Origin: Aplidium turbinatum
Lineage: Eukaryota; Chordata; Ascidiacea; Aplousobranchia; Polyclinidae
DNA length: 64,000 nucleotides
Direction of reading: 5' to 3'
Assembly: GCA_918807975.1 (NCBI GenBank)
Contig: OU964923.1
Coordinates: forward strand, 24,781,235-24,845,234
Within the stretch, counting starts at the first letter, position 1. Each line of letters starts with the position of its first letter. The notes under the pieces were generated by a model that had not been told where the DNA came from, ran no database searches, and saw only the letters and a program-made list of their open reading frames with translations. A program made the position numbers and the translations under genes. Below, piece by piece: positions 1 through 11,534 of this stretch.

Positions 1-146
1 ATCTTCCTGGTAACATGGTTGCATGGTTGCAGAAGCTCAAACGATCGTAATAAATACACAAATAATAACCTAAAATGATCTTTTCTGCAGAAAAATACAA
101 GAAGGTATCATGCCAGGTAGCTAAAAGTGCTTTTATTGTAATCTTT

Positions 147-399
147 CGGAATGGCCCGTTTCGGTGAGTCCGATTCGGTGAGTCCGATTCGGTTAGTCCG
201 ATTCGGTGAGTCCGATCCCTTAACGGGGGATTTTTTCAATTTTTTTTTTAAATTATCGGGTACCATAGCCTAATTATCATTGCCGTTTTAGGGTTAGGGG
301 TTAAGGGTTTGGGTTAGGGGTTAGAAGTTAGTAACTCACCGAATCAGACTCACCGAATCGGACTCACCGAATCGGACTCACCGAATAGTAGCAGACCCG
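147..399. mobile_element. hAT-like MITE with repeated TIR units, copy 1
   Basis: Bounded by an 8-bp target duplication TAATCTTT (139-146 and 400-407). Both ends carry inverted arrays of a roughly 15-base unit (TCGGTGAGTCCGAT). The outer ends read CGGAATGGCCCG and GCAGACCCG, the same as the larger copy at 3551-4732. The middle has a telomere-like GGGTTAGGGGTTAAGGG tract. No coding capacity. Confidence 0.8.
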
Positions 400-1251
400 T
401 AATCTTTGACCCTCAAAACATATGTTTAAACATATTGCACAGGTATATTCGTCTCACTCGTATGTCCTGAGAGCAAAATAGCCATTTTTGGCCGCCATTT
501 TGAAAATGGCCACTGAACCAACCTATTATGACGTCATAGAGCAAAAAAATCAACGGATTTATATTTACCAGCCCAAATGGCATTAGAAAAAATGAGTCCT
601 GAAAAATCGACCTGAATTTGCCCATCCCTACTATTAAACTGCAATCAGCGACTTCGGCTTTTTTAATCTTTTCTCTCGATCTTTTCAGGGTACGAACTGA
701 GGGTACGAACTAGGTTGCACCCCGTCTGCGCGACGTTCGAAAGGACATGGGTTCGACACTGCTCCAGAGCACGCGACTGTGCTCGGCAAAGACAAACTAA
801 GGGGAGCAGCTGACTCGAAAACTATATGTCACTTCGTTGCTTCCTGTAAAAGCATGATTATTATTAAAAAAGCATTTTTACAATTAAAAAAATGGTTTTA
901 CCCTATCTTGACCAAGATTATCTGAAAATCACACAGAGGTTGCTTTCAGTTCCACAATGAAAACAAACTTGTAGTTGTATCTTGCAGTTAAAGCAACCTG
1001 CACGAACCTAAAATTAAAGCAATTAAGTCTGTAGGCTAATGACTGATTTAAAACTGGTCACACTGAATTTTAATACTGTAGGGCGTTAACTAAACTTTTT
1101 AATTTTGTGCATCTCCGCTTTTATATCAACTAGGCTACCGTATTTCTTCATTTTGATATTGTTTTATCAGGGATACTTTAGGCCTATATTAGGCCTATTA
1201 GACTACGGCTAGAAGAGTTAGGTCTGTTTTATCGTACTTCATTCTGGAAAC
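400..1251. other. Upstream region of AMDHD2, no gene seen
   Basis: Holds a tRNA-derived SINE piece near 712-850 and otherwise AT-rich unique-looking sequence. The AMDHD2 promoter should lie here, but no TATA box or initiator could be picked with confidence. Confidence 0.4.
712..850 (+). mobile_element. tRNA-derived SINE fragment
   Basis: Contains a B-box-like GGTTCGACACTGC followed by a GC-rich segment (CTGTGCTCGGCAAAGACA). The same order appears in the piece at 11868-11990 (GGTTCGACACCGC, then CTGTGTCGTTGGCAGGACA). The A-box side is degraded. Boundaries are approximate. Confidence 0.5.
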
Positions 1252-4200
1252 ATGAAATCAGTGTTAACTCAATACCATAACTGCAGGATATTATGGAAAC
1301 ACAAGCTTATTTGGTTTGCATAAAAATTTATTATATACCTATTTGTTGAGTGAAATGGTTAGAATGCTTACTTTGCTTAGCCAGTCTAATCTAAACATAA
1401 GAGCCGAAAATGTACCGTAGATACTGAACTCATGTGTAGCAACTGTTCGAAAACTAAACTGTCTTTATCTTCAATGGTATTATAGGTTTGCTGCAGATAC
1501 GTTTTGTACCTATCGCTCATTATTATTTGATTTGATACCATATGTTTTTAATTTCAGTCTTTGACACTAAATTCAGTGTAGCAGCCATGTTGCAACATTG
1601 TTTTAGTTATTCTCAAAATGACCAAAACTACATTTGATGATAATAGAATTATAATATCTATTCTATATATTATATACCATACCGGTAGTTGATAGATTTA
1701 TATAAGTTTGACCTGCTAACAATTCAGGCTATAAATAATTAATTAATGCTTTGAACATGATTATCTGTTGTACCGTATTCTTATTGTAAAATATGAGCTA
1801 TGAATAAACAAACATGCTTTCATAGTTATGTCATAATTTTGTAATAATTGTATTATTTCAGGGAAGATTTATGGGTTCGAGACGGCATAATTCTTGACCC
1901 AAGAATGCTATTTTTTGAAGAGAAAATAAAGCCAGACTATCGAGTGAACTGCCATGGATTAATAATCTCACCTGGATATATTGATATTCAATTAAATGGT
2001 AACTAATTTAAATGAGGTAAAAGGTCATAAGTCGTATGGTAATACATTATTATTTTTGGTTTCTTATAGTTTAACAACTTTGGTTAAAATATCAATTTCT
2101 CTACACAATGTGATGTATGGGAGAAACACCATCTGTGTTAGTACACAAGTGTTAAAGCTTTATATACTTTCTGTAACTTGATTTTTTTATATGGTAGTAC
2201 TTTATAAGCTACAATCCTACTACGTTTTTTTCTCAGGTGGTTTTCATGTTGATTTTTCTTCCAATGTTGCTGATGTTGAAGGTGGAATTAAAACAGTTGC
2301 AGCTGGCATCTTGCAACATGGCGTTACCTCATTCTGCCCTACCCTTGTTACTTCTCCGGATCATATTTATAATCAGGTATTACCCGAACTTGTAATTCTA
2401 TGTCATATCCTGACCTGAAAAATGCACTCAAGTCATAAATAACAGTTCATATGTTACTTTTGTGAGATTAAGTACACTAGGCTAAAAATATATATAACTT
2501 ATGATATAATTACAAAAAAAAATCTAAACTGGCTAAGTCATGTGCTACCTAAGGGTGGCTGAGCAATCATCAAGCACAACAATGAAAATAAAAAGTAAGC
2601 AAAAAAAAGTTGAAATGCTACTAAGTGATGGAAAGCAATCAAGTAAAAACATGGGGTGGTTCACCTTCACCCTGCAGAAAAAGTTTGAAACTTTGTTCCT
2701 AGAAAATTGAAGGTTGTCAAGATGATGCAACAATAGGTTTGGTGAACTCACCTTTAGAAAACAGTGCTTTTCTTGGAAGATCAAGCTTAATCACTCCATT
2801 CAACATCAACCTTAATCTGGTCTTTGAAAAATCATAACACAAATTGTATAATCAAATGGAAAATTGTCACCAATTTAATGCTATATATATGAATTTGGAT
2901 CAAGAAGATGCGATTTGTGCCTCACAGACAAGATTTTCATCGCCACTGCAGATTCTTTTTCATGCATCAATAAAAGAGACAAAATAATTTCAAAGTGCGG
3001 GTACAGAAATAAATTTAAATTAAAAAGCTATAACTGATTCAACCCTCTTATATCATTGCCTTTGTTTTCAAATCGTTACCCTAACCTACTAACTATAATA
3101 CTTTTTCTGATTTGTTACAATTTTATCACGCATTTTGATTCAATATTTCACACTTTTTAGTTTATTTTATTCATTTGAGTTAACATTTTTGGCATTTAGT
3201 GCTGCATTATAATTAACTAAATTGTGTGCTATTTTTTACGGCAAACAATTTTGATTTTATATTAATTCAATATTTTCTGCTTTTACTTGATTGCTTTCCA
3301 TCAGTTAGAATTTCAACTTTTTCCTGCTTACTTTTTATTTTTGTTTTCAGTGTTGCACCTGACAATTGCTAGGCCACCTAGCCTGAAACCTTTTGTAGCG
3401 CATGACTTAGCCAGTTTAATTTTTTGTCATTTACATTAGTTCCGCTAGCTACATTTGAGCACTTTTTTGCACTTGCTGCAACTGATTCCTGAAAAGCTTC
3501 ATGCAAAATTTCATTTTATGCTCTATATCTATAATTGTATATTGACTGCACGGGTCTGCTACTATTCGGCGAGTCCGATTCGGCGAGTCCGATTCGACTA
3601 GTCCGATTCGGCGAGTTCCCTATTCGGCGAGTTCCCTATTCGGCGAGAGCCTTTTTCGGCGAGTGCCCTATTCGGCGAGTTTTTGAAATTTGTTAAAGGA
3701 AATTATCGGATGCCGTAGCCCAGTTATCCCGACCAGCAAAAATTGCCGTTTTTACATCGTTTTAACGTCGCTAAATGTTGAAATCGTGTAGAAAAGAGAA
3801 CTTTGCTGACTAGGATACGTTGAAGCTGAGAAACATTCACAGAAGCCTTTCGAATTGTTCCAAGAACCCATTTAGCATAACATTTCATTTGTACATTGAT
3901 TCAACGTCTGAATACATTATCTTAAAAATGCAACGTATCGTAGGGCTTCTGTGAATGTTTTTCAGTTTCAACGTATCCTAGTCAGCAAAGTTCTCTTTTC
4001 TACACGATTTCAACGTTTAGCGACGTTAAAACGATAGGCCACACATTTGGTTAGCCTTTTTATTCTGTTACTACAATGTAAAAATGAACTGTTAAGCTAA
4101 CTGGGTTCTTGGAACAAATTTTTGCTGGTCGGGATAACTAGGCTACGGTACCCGATAATTTCCTTTCAATCTAAGCTGTAGGTCACACATTTGTTGATCC

Positions 4201-7200
4201 AAACTAATCATTTTAACTATTCAAAAGTACTAACTTATAGACATAAACATGATTTTTTTTGTAACATTGTCTTTGTTTTATTTTCCCTTCATATCTTAAA
4301 TTTTTCTGAAGGTGTTGCGGCCGTGCCAAATTTCTTTCAACTCAATAACTTACTTCGGTCACAAGCACGTTTTAACTTCGCGTTTTGTCGCTTCTACCTT
4401 TTTCTCGACCTTTGCTATGTTGACGTGTATTGTTTTTGATATGATGGTCAAAAATAAAAATAACTGAACTGACATGACGAATTTTAATTTAATAGTTCAA
4501 ACATTTTATTTTTATTCCTTTCTGCACGATTTAAACGTTTAGCGATGTTAAAACGATGTAAAAACGGCAATTGTAATTAGGCTACGGTACCCGATAATTT
4601 CATTTTAAAAATTTCAAAAACTCGCCGAATAGGGCACTCGCCGAAAAAGGCTCTCGCCGAATAGGGAACTCGCCGAATCGGACTAGTCGAATCGGACTCG
4701 CCGAATCGGACTCGCCGAAACGGGCCATTCCGTGACTGCACTGGCGCCGACTTACGGGGTTACGGGGTGGCCACGCCACCCCGTAACCGCATTGGCGGGG
4801 TGGCAGCCACCCCGTTTAGGTTACATTACTTACTGCAAATAAATGTAATTTGAACGGACGTTTAAATCTTTTTTTGATCATTGGTTTTCGCTTCAAGTCA
4901 ACGTAAAGCAAGAGGTGAACCAATACAGTATTGCGAAGAAAATGATTGATTGTTTTTGTCACAAGCATGATACTCGCGTAACATCATGCAAGCTACGTGA
5001 AGATTACGCAACACGTGGCTACGAGTTTTTTTCCTTGTTGTTGTTGCGATCGTTTTATTTGTTACTTGTCATAAGTCATTGTTACATTTGTTAGGTTTAC
5101 AATGGGATTTCTTAATCAATATAATGAAACAATTTCATTAATGCTTCCAAACGTGGTCTGCATTGTGAAAATATACTTATCGTTGCCTTCCACCACCTGC
5201 GAGACGGAGCGATCGTTTAGTGCACTCAGGCGCATAAAAACCTACTTGCGATCTACCATGACGCAACAGCGATTGAACCACGTCCTAATTTTAAATGTTT
5301 ACCAAGCTGAAGCTTTACGGTTACAACTTGACCAGTTGATTAACAGTTGGATTGACAGAGCTGCTGTTCGCAAAAATACTTTTGCCAAATGTTAAATGTC
5401 AAGAGCAGAAACATAGCAATAAAATTCACGACATACTTCCTGTGCTTTGTTTTAAAGTTGCTTTGTAAATTATCGAGCTACAAATCAGGTGTGAAAAGAC
5501 AATTGCATGTACGAAACACGCTTAGTAAAAATCAAACAAAAACATGCAGTTTGAAAGTTTTTAGGTTGCCATATTGTGCTATCCGCCACCCCATGCAAAA
5601 ATAAAAGTCGGCGCCTATGATTGACTGTGTTTGTAATTGTTCAGTTGTCTTTAAATGTTAACAATCTTTTTGTAGCATGTTCCCATCAAACCAGCTAAGA
5701 AATGTTACCATTTGACTAAAAATAGTTTACAATACTTTTTTAGACTTTTTCATCATCAAGTTCAATGTTTTAAGGTTTTAAAAATTAGGACTGTAGAGCT
5801 CTATACAGCTCTACAGTCTACAGTCCTAGACTGTAGGACTGTCCTAGACTGTAGGACAGTCCTAGACTGTAGTCCTAGACTGTAGGACTCCTACAGTCCA
5901 TACAGCTCTACAGTCCTACAGCTCTACAGTCTACAGCTCTAAAATTAGGACTGTAGAGCTCATATACGTATCTGTATACAGCAAATTAAAGCTGGCATTC
6001 CAGAATAATTACATTTACAATTACATTTTGAGCATGGGGCATTGAGTTGAAATTCTTACATTATTTCCCCACAGACTTTACAAGTTCTCACCAAATAAAA
6101 TCCCATCCAATACTTTGTAAGAATTATATACAGACTATTTCATTATATAAGTTGTTTTACTGAACAATTTTGTATTTCAAACACATCAAATAAACTTTGA
6201 ATCGAAAAGATTTTTTTTTTTGAACTGGCATATTTTATTTTCTCAGATTTTACCAAAAATAAAAAGATGTGAATCAAAAGAAGGTGCTGGAGTTTTAGGT
6301 AATTGTAATTACTGCTTACTGTGAGGTGATGTAAACCGGCATTCACTCTAAATATATTTGTGCATTTTTTGAAATAATGACTTTATTGATGAATGGTTTT
6401 TAGATTTGTTTTTATGGAGTGCAGTATTTTTGTGCACTTATTTGTTTTACCCACTTTGAATGTTTGAATGTATTACTACCATTACAGCATCATAGCCGAT
6501 GCGGCCTTTGATGAACTTGATGCTCAGTTCGTAAATTCTACCAATGTTCCCTTTGTTACAAAAACTTAAAAAATAAAATAAAGTAGAAAAAGTAATCATC
6601 AACATCCAAACCTTAACAAAAGTGCAGCTTACCACTAGAGTTGACAGAATTACTTCAGTAATATATGCATATAATATCATAACATTTGCAATAACAAAGA
6701 TAGTACTGTGCAGTGTGCATAGTAATTAAGTTACAGAAACAATACTATGGCAAAAACTAGAGCAAAGTAAAAACTTTCTAGGCGTTCATCTGGAAGGACC
6801 CTTTATAAGCAAAGAAAAGAGAGGTGCCCACCCTGCCAAGTATATAAAATATTTGGATAAAGGATCTGAAACATTGATGAGCACGTATGGAAACCTAGAT
6901 AACGTCTCTATAGTGACAGTTGCACCTGAAATAGAAAATTGCATTGAAGTTATTGAACAGTTGCGAGACAGAAATATAAATGTGTCTCTAGGTAAGCAAA
7001 GTGCAATTATTTGATTGTTTCCAATGTTGAATTAATTTGTGTTTTTAATGTAGTTTTGTTGTGCAGAATCGGAATATCTTTTAGTAGTCATTTTGACATG
7101 CTGTTTTTTATGCCGTCTTTATCATTTGTGATAAAACTAGTGCATGCATTTCTAATAGGAATCAATATTTTTCAATGCATTTTTAACAACAAATTGTTAA

Positions 7201-10200
7201 TACCACTTTTTAGAATAACGTTTCACTTGATTCCTCTGGACTATTATTTTTTTTATGTGTAAATAGTTGTACTGCATTTTGAAATTAAACGTTAATGTTA
7301 CATGATAGAAAAGACTGAAAAGTGCATCAAAAGTAACAGGTTGTTTTAATCTGTTCATTCAAGTGAAAATAGATTTCATAAAATTTTAGGCGTGAAACTT
7401 ACCTTGGGAAATATTCTTCACTTTTCTTTCTCTTAAAGCATCAAGTACGCCGATTTTTCGAAATTTTCAGGGCATTCCGTAGGTAATCTAATAGAGGCAG
7501 AAGTAGCTGTGAACCATGGAGCAAATCTAATTACTCATCTCTTTAATGCCATGCTGCCATTTCACCACAGGTACTAAATTTCTGTTCAATTTTACCACAG
7601 GCCATTCAGTGGCGAACCTGTCTCTGGCAGAGACAGCAGTGAGCCACGGAGCCAGGGTAATCACTCATTTATTTAATGGTATGCAACTGTTTCACAAAAG
7701 GTACTTTGCTCCAATGGCTTTTCTGTGTTTGCGCAAGCAATAGCAGCTTAATTTTAGTTCTGCATTGAATGTTTATATACCTGATAAAAACCCATTAACT
7801 ATGTTGCTTTTTTTATGAAATCGTAAAGTTGTAGAAAATTTTGTAAGTCAATGGTGGACCAACTCGTTTTTTCAAGTTTATCTGAATCGGGAAACAATTA
7901 TTTCATAAATAAGTTAGCAACAGAAGCAATAAGCATGAATCGTCTACGGTTGCAAAATTAGCATCAAATGTACACGACCTTAGCGCTAATCAGGTTCGCT
8001 GGTCACATTTTATACGGTTTTTGCCCGACAGTCTGACAGTATTTTCCACTCTTGGTGAGTTACAATCAGTCGTTACTAATTACTTTCAGTATGGCATGCT
8101 TTCTCTTCTGATTCACCCACAACGAAACGCAAGAACCTTTGTTATTCATATATTATTGCTTTAATGATCATGATTGTAATCGTGTTTCAGCAATTTTACA
8201 AGCATGCTTGCAAAACTTGTAATTTGTTTATCGTTTCAACGTCACAAAACGTTCAAACGATGCAAAGATAGCTACTTTGCTGGCTAGAGAAACAATTTTT
8301 ACGATTATGCTATTTTAGATAATTTGATCTGATGTAGTGGTATTTGAAGTTGTCAGTTGCTGCATGGCTTGAAACGCGAAAAAATTTTTTGTTATAAACA
8401 TTCTGGTAGTCTCTGCAGAGCAGCTTTTACCATGACTTCAGCTTTACGGTTTCAAGATCATCATCATGTGCCGTCTCCGAAATGAAGGTTGCTGTCAATT
8501 GCTTCCACACGCCACGTTCTTCCGCTACTCTTTTTGCTTCCCCGATGCTTGACAAGTCAGCCCACTGTTTTACATCATCTCCATAAGTTTGTCTCCTTCT
8601 TCCCCTGCACCTCTTTGCTTCCATCATTACCCTCAATAACCAATTGATGTAGCTATCCTGCTAATCCTTTCAAAATACGTCCCTCGAATTGCACCTTTTG
8701 TTATGCTAAATTGTATGCCCATCTTACCATCTATCTTGCACTCCAATTTTTTGCTCTAATTGCTTCGTTTGTAATGTGTTTTTATATGATTTTTTAAATA
8801 TTTTCTTGTAGCACCAGAGTTGAAAAGCGTTAATTTTGTTGTGAATTTCTTTGTTGTAGGTCTAGCTTTTATGTCCATATGACATAATTATTTTGATATA
8901 ACAATATATAATAATAGTTTCAGTTTTTATTTCAAATCTGTATCTCCTCCTAAAAATTCCTTATATTTCCAAAATGATGTTTCCAAGATACGAAATATTA
9001 ATTTGGTTTTGAAGGCCAAACTTCTTTTTCAATCACTGGGTGTAGAAGCATTTTTTTATTTTTGAAAAATGGCATAAAAGCTTTGGTTGCTGCAGGTACA
9101 TATGTACATTGTACAAACCATTTTCCTTGAACATCGTTGCGCAATCAATTTGTTGCAAAGTTTCCTTGCGGTTTAAATCATCTGATGCATTTCGCGTGAA
9201 AGCGCCGCTGTCAATCGCGATCATAATCACTGCACTTTGCTCACAAGGAATCTTGTGTTGAACGTGATGTTTTCATGCTAGTTCGCAAATGACATATAAC
9301 AATGTAAATAATTGCAGTGCTAGCGTTTGTCATGTTGATTTTGTGTAGTACCGTCGGTCTGTAGTGGCATATAAAAACTTTTGACAATGTTATCACTTTT
9401 GAAAACTTTGAGGTATTCCGCAATAACACAGTGTAATAACTTTACAACAAAACTTTGAGGACTATGCTACGGATGATGACCCGCAACAATATTCTTGCTG
9501 AATTGCACATCTATTCGTGTTATAAAATCAAGTGTGTGTGTGTGATATATGTATGTGTTTGACTAAGCGTGCACTCACAGCTTATTGCTGGTTTAATATT
9601 TTACTCACACATGAAGTACTGATTGTTTAGAGACCCTGGGTTAGTAGGATTACTAACCAGCTCAAAGATCCCTCAAAACCTTCAGATATATTACGGAATA
9701 ATATCAGATGGGATTCACACTAACCCAGCCGCACTAAGAATCGCCTACAGAACAAATCCTAAAGGTATATGGCCGTGATCAATCTATTATATTAAAATTA
9801 TATGATATTTCGTGCTGGTTTCATTGTGTATCATGCGATAAATCTACGAGGTAATTAAAATGTTTGAACTTTGTTAAGGGTCAGCTGTATGGTTTGACAT
9901 TGAAGAGACCATTTCAACATTTTTTCACGTTTTTTGTTCAAATCTAATCTAAAACTAATCATGCATGTGCTACCAGACAGTGACTTAATTTACTAAATTT
10001 GTGATATTCCAAGGTCTGATCTTGATAACTGACGCCATTGCCGCTATGGGACTTGAACCAGGAATCTATCAGCTGGGACAACAGAGTGTGCAAATTTCCG
10101 GTTTTGGAGCTTACTTGACTGACAGCAACATCCTAGCCGGCAGGTAGCGCAACACTCGTTTAAAAATCGCTTACATGCAACTTACGCTCGGCAACCTGCG

Positions 10201-11180
10201 TTGTCGAAAAATTTGCATGTGTTGTGAACATCAAAATTGCTATGTTAAGTTCAACAGTTTAAATTACTCTACTTTCTCTACAGTGATAAAATTATTATTA
10301 ATATTCAACACTTAATAAACTTTCTGTTAAATTTTGGAAAAAACTTTGTAATATCGTCTAAATTTGGCCAAATATTTACATAACTTTTGCCTGCATTAAC
10401 CAAACAGTGTTTGCAAATAAGAACTTCTTAACACCACATGTTGTGTGACTGCGGTATCACCAAAGTTGTAAAGTTGTTAAAGAAAAGGCCGACTCCGGCT
10501 TGATTCAAAACGATCAACAATTTTTTGTTTTTGCAAACCTTTTTTTAAATAGTCTTTCTTCACCGTATTGCGCTCTAAGTCTATACCGGAAAATAGAAGT
10601 GTTTGTTCTTGTCAGTTTTTGTGAAAGTCGCTGTTTCAATTTCGATCACAACTTTAGCGAAATCAAATTAAAAAAGAAAATGAAAAAGGATGCAATTTAA
10701 AAAAAACTGGCAACCCTCAAAAATCTGGCAATACTGAATCGGAGTCGACCGGTTGTAAATCGAGGAATCGGAGCCGTATATCTTTCGCCCGATTCCACAG
10801 CCCTGGTTAGGCTGGTTATGATATTTTTTGAATGGCACAATTAATGGCGTGCTAATGGTACAATCAAACTATACAGTAGGCTAGTGCAAAGATTAATCTC
10901 GTTCGTTTACAGCATCGCAACTATGGACCATTGTGTGAGATATTTTCAATCTGCAACTGGTTCTTCTTTGGAAGAAGCCCTGGAAGCCGCTACTCTTCAT
11001 CCCGCTCTTTGCCTCGGAGTGGAGAAACGGAAAGGAACGCTGGACTACGAGTCAGATGCGGACTTCATACTTTTGGATGATGAGTTGCGTGTCCAAGCGA
11101 CATTCTTGGCGGGAAAGGAGGCTTACGTTTCCCCACAGTTCACATCACGTGGTTTACAACTGATACGCGAAAAAACGTAG
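1252..11180 (+). CDS. AMDHD2: N-acetylglucosamine-6-phosphate deacetylase, 9 coding exons
   Basis: Removes the acetyl group from GlcNAc-6-phosphate in the cytosol, feeding amino sugars from glycan turnover back to glucosamine-6-phosphate. Exons seen with GT/AG borders and matching phases: 1252-1313, 1862-1998, 2237-2376, 6247-6298, 6782-6991, 7471-7570, 9631-9764, 10014-10143, 10913-11180. They sum to 410 aa plus stop, close to the vertebrate enzyme (about 409). Family motifs appear in order: NCRIL in exon 1, [39 protein letters not shown] (catalytic-site Glu), GHS and THLFNAM (metal His residues), [19 protein letters not shown] (catalytic Asp) and KGTLDY near the C-terminus. Exon 1 has a weak donor (GTTTGC) but is supported by its protein match and phase. 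All catalytic residues are kept, so the gene looks functional. Introns hold mobile elements, including a nested pair at 3541-5627. An alternative exon 6 is listed separately. Confidence 0.95.
3551..4732. mobile_element. hAT-like MITE with repeated TIR units, copy 2 (nested)
   Basis: Target duplication TGACTGCA at 3543-3550 and 4733-4740. Ends CGGGTCTGCTACTATTCGG and GGGCCATTCCG match the 147-399 copy. Each end is an array of 15-17-base units built on TATTCGGCGAG. Inside is a large fold-back: 3700-3850 is repeated in inverted orientation at about 3945-4165. A third partial copy of the sub-terminal block lies at 4500-4600. No transposase is encoded; the short ORF at 4191-4439 is not recognisable. 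Confidence 0.85.
5102..5395 (+). pseudogene. hAT transposase C-terminal dimerisation domain (remnant)
   Basis: The 97-aa ORF contains the hAT dimerisation signature ([20 protein letters not shown], then [17 protein letters not shown]), as at the C-terminus of hAT transposases such as the ZMYM/THAP0-like group. The catalytic core and zinc finger are missing, so this is an internally deleted non-autonomous element. It lies in AMDHD2 intron 3 in the sense direction. Confidence 0.85.
5787..5962. repeat. Palindromic array of CTACAGTCCTA units
   Basis: About 175 bases made almost only of TAGGACTGTAG, its reverse complement, and TACAGCTCTACAG. Units appear in both orientations, so the tract can form many alternative hairpins. 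The same phrase (AAAATTAGGACTGTAGAGCT) starts and ends the block. Confidence 0.8.
7601..7700 (+). CDS. AMDHD2: Alternative (mutually exclusive) exon 6 of AMDHD2
   Basis: This is a second version of exon 6 (7471-7570). It has the same length (100 bases), the same entry and exit phases, its own acceptor (ACCACAG) and its own donor (GTACTT), with no stop. Translated, it keeps the GHS and THLFN metal-binding histidines and the final Arg. It changes 11 of 34 residues: NAM becomes NGM, and PFHHR becomes LFHKR. Only 30 bases separate the two exons, too short to be removed as an intron, so both cannot be joined in one message by normal splicing. Including both or neither would also shift the frame, since 100 is not a multiple of 3. 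Synonymous differences are many, so it is not a recent copy. Use in mRNA is inferred, not shown. Confidence 0.82.
8404..8640 (-). mobile_element. Non-LTR retrotransposon (LINE) 3' fragment
   Basis: Minus-strand reading (8427-8636) resembles the C-terminus of LINE endonuclease/reverse transcriptase proteins: [20 protein letters not shown], then [15 protein letters not shown] and a final HDDD. The rest of the element is missing. It sits in AMDHD2 intron 6. Confidence 0.7.
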
Positions 11181-11243
11181 ACAAAAATTTATTTTTAGTT
11201 GCTATGCACTTAATCATGGTTATAATTCTTGCTTTTTGTTTTA

Positions 11244-11249
11244 ATTAAA
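11244..11249 (+). terminator. Possible AMDHD2 polyadenylation signal (ATTAAA)
   Basis: ATTAAA lies 64 bases past the AMDHD2 stop and about 38 bases before a good splice acceptor (ATTTTCAG ending at 11287). A standard AATAAA also occurs at 11535-11540, beyond the small downstream ORF. Either could end the AMDHD2 transcript. Confidence 0.4.
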
Positions 11250-11313
11250 CATATTGGGCTGCATGTATTACACAACATAATTTTCAGTCATTCAAACATT
11301 ATAGTTGGTTGTA

Positions 11314-11499
11314 ATGGAGAGTGACCTATTTTCCGGGTTGGCTGAAGAGATTTCATCACCCTTTAGTGTGGCGTTGGTGAAACTCTGGAAAAAACTTAGT
11401 ATGTTAAAATTTCTACATCAGAATCACATTAAGCTGGCTGCTGTTGCTTATGTCATTTTGTTGATGTTTATTGTTTATGGCCATCAGACTTTGAATTAA
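11314..11499 (+). CDS. Small ORF with C-terminal membrane segment, possible second cistron
   Basis: A 61-aa ORF begins MESDLFSGLAEEISS and ends with a hydrophobic stretch, LAAVAYVILLMFIVYG, followed by HQTLN*, like a small tail-anchored membrane protein. I do not recognise a family. It starts 134 bases after the AMDHD2 stop. A pyrimidine-rich acceptor (ATTTTCAG) lies 26 bases before the ATG, and an AATAAA signal lies 36 bases after the stop. This layout would suit a second gene of an operon resolved by spliced-leader trans-splicing, which ascidians are known to use. It could equally be 3' UTR of AMDHD2 with a chance ORF. Confidence 0.4.
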   Translation: MESDLFSGLAEEISSPFSVALVKLWKKLSMLKFLHQNHIKLAAVAYVILLMFIVYGHQTLN

Positions 11500-11534
11500 T
11501 CTTGTAGCCTAACAACTTCCGCTCGTTTCCTGCA

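Larger units (their letters stand above)
3549..5619 (+). mobile_element. hAT element with remnant transposase, interrupted by a MITE
   Basis: Ends read CACTGGCGCCGACTT and AAGTCGGCGCCTATG. The 8-bp duplication ATTGACTG is at 3541-3548 and 5620-5627. The left copy was separated from the body when another element inserted two bases inside the left end (see 3551-4732). The only coding part left is the transposase C-terminus at 5102-5395. The GC-rich left arm can fold (GGGGTGGCCACGCCACCCC). An element at 27727-29668 shares its ends. Confidence 0.85.

Noticed and set aside
6075-6118. Candidate AMDHD2 exon 4 after CCCACAG at 6075
   Set aside because: Open frames do not match the family; the exon at 6247-6298 gives the expected LPKI...GAGVLG and the right phase.
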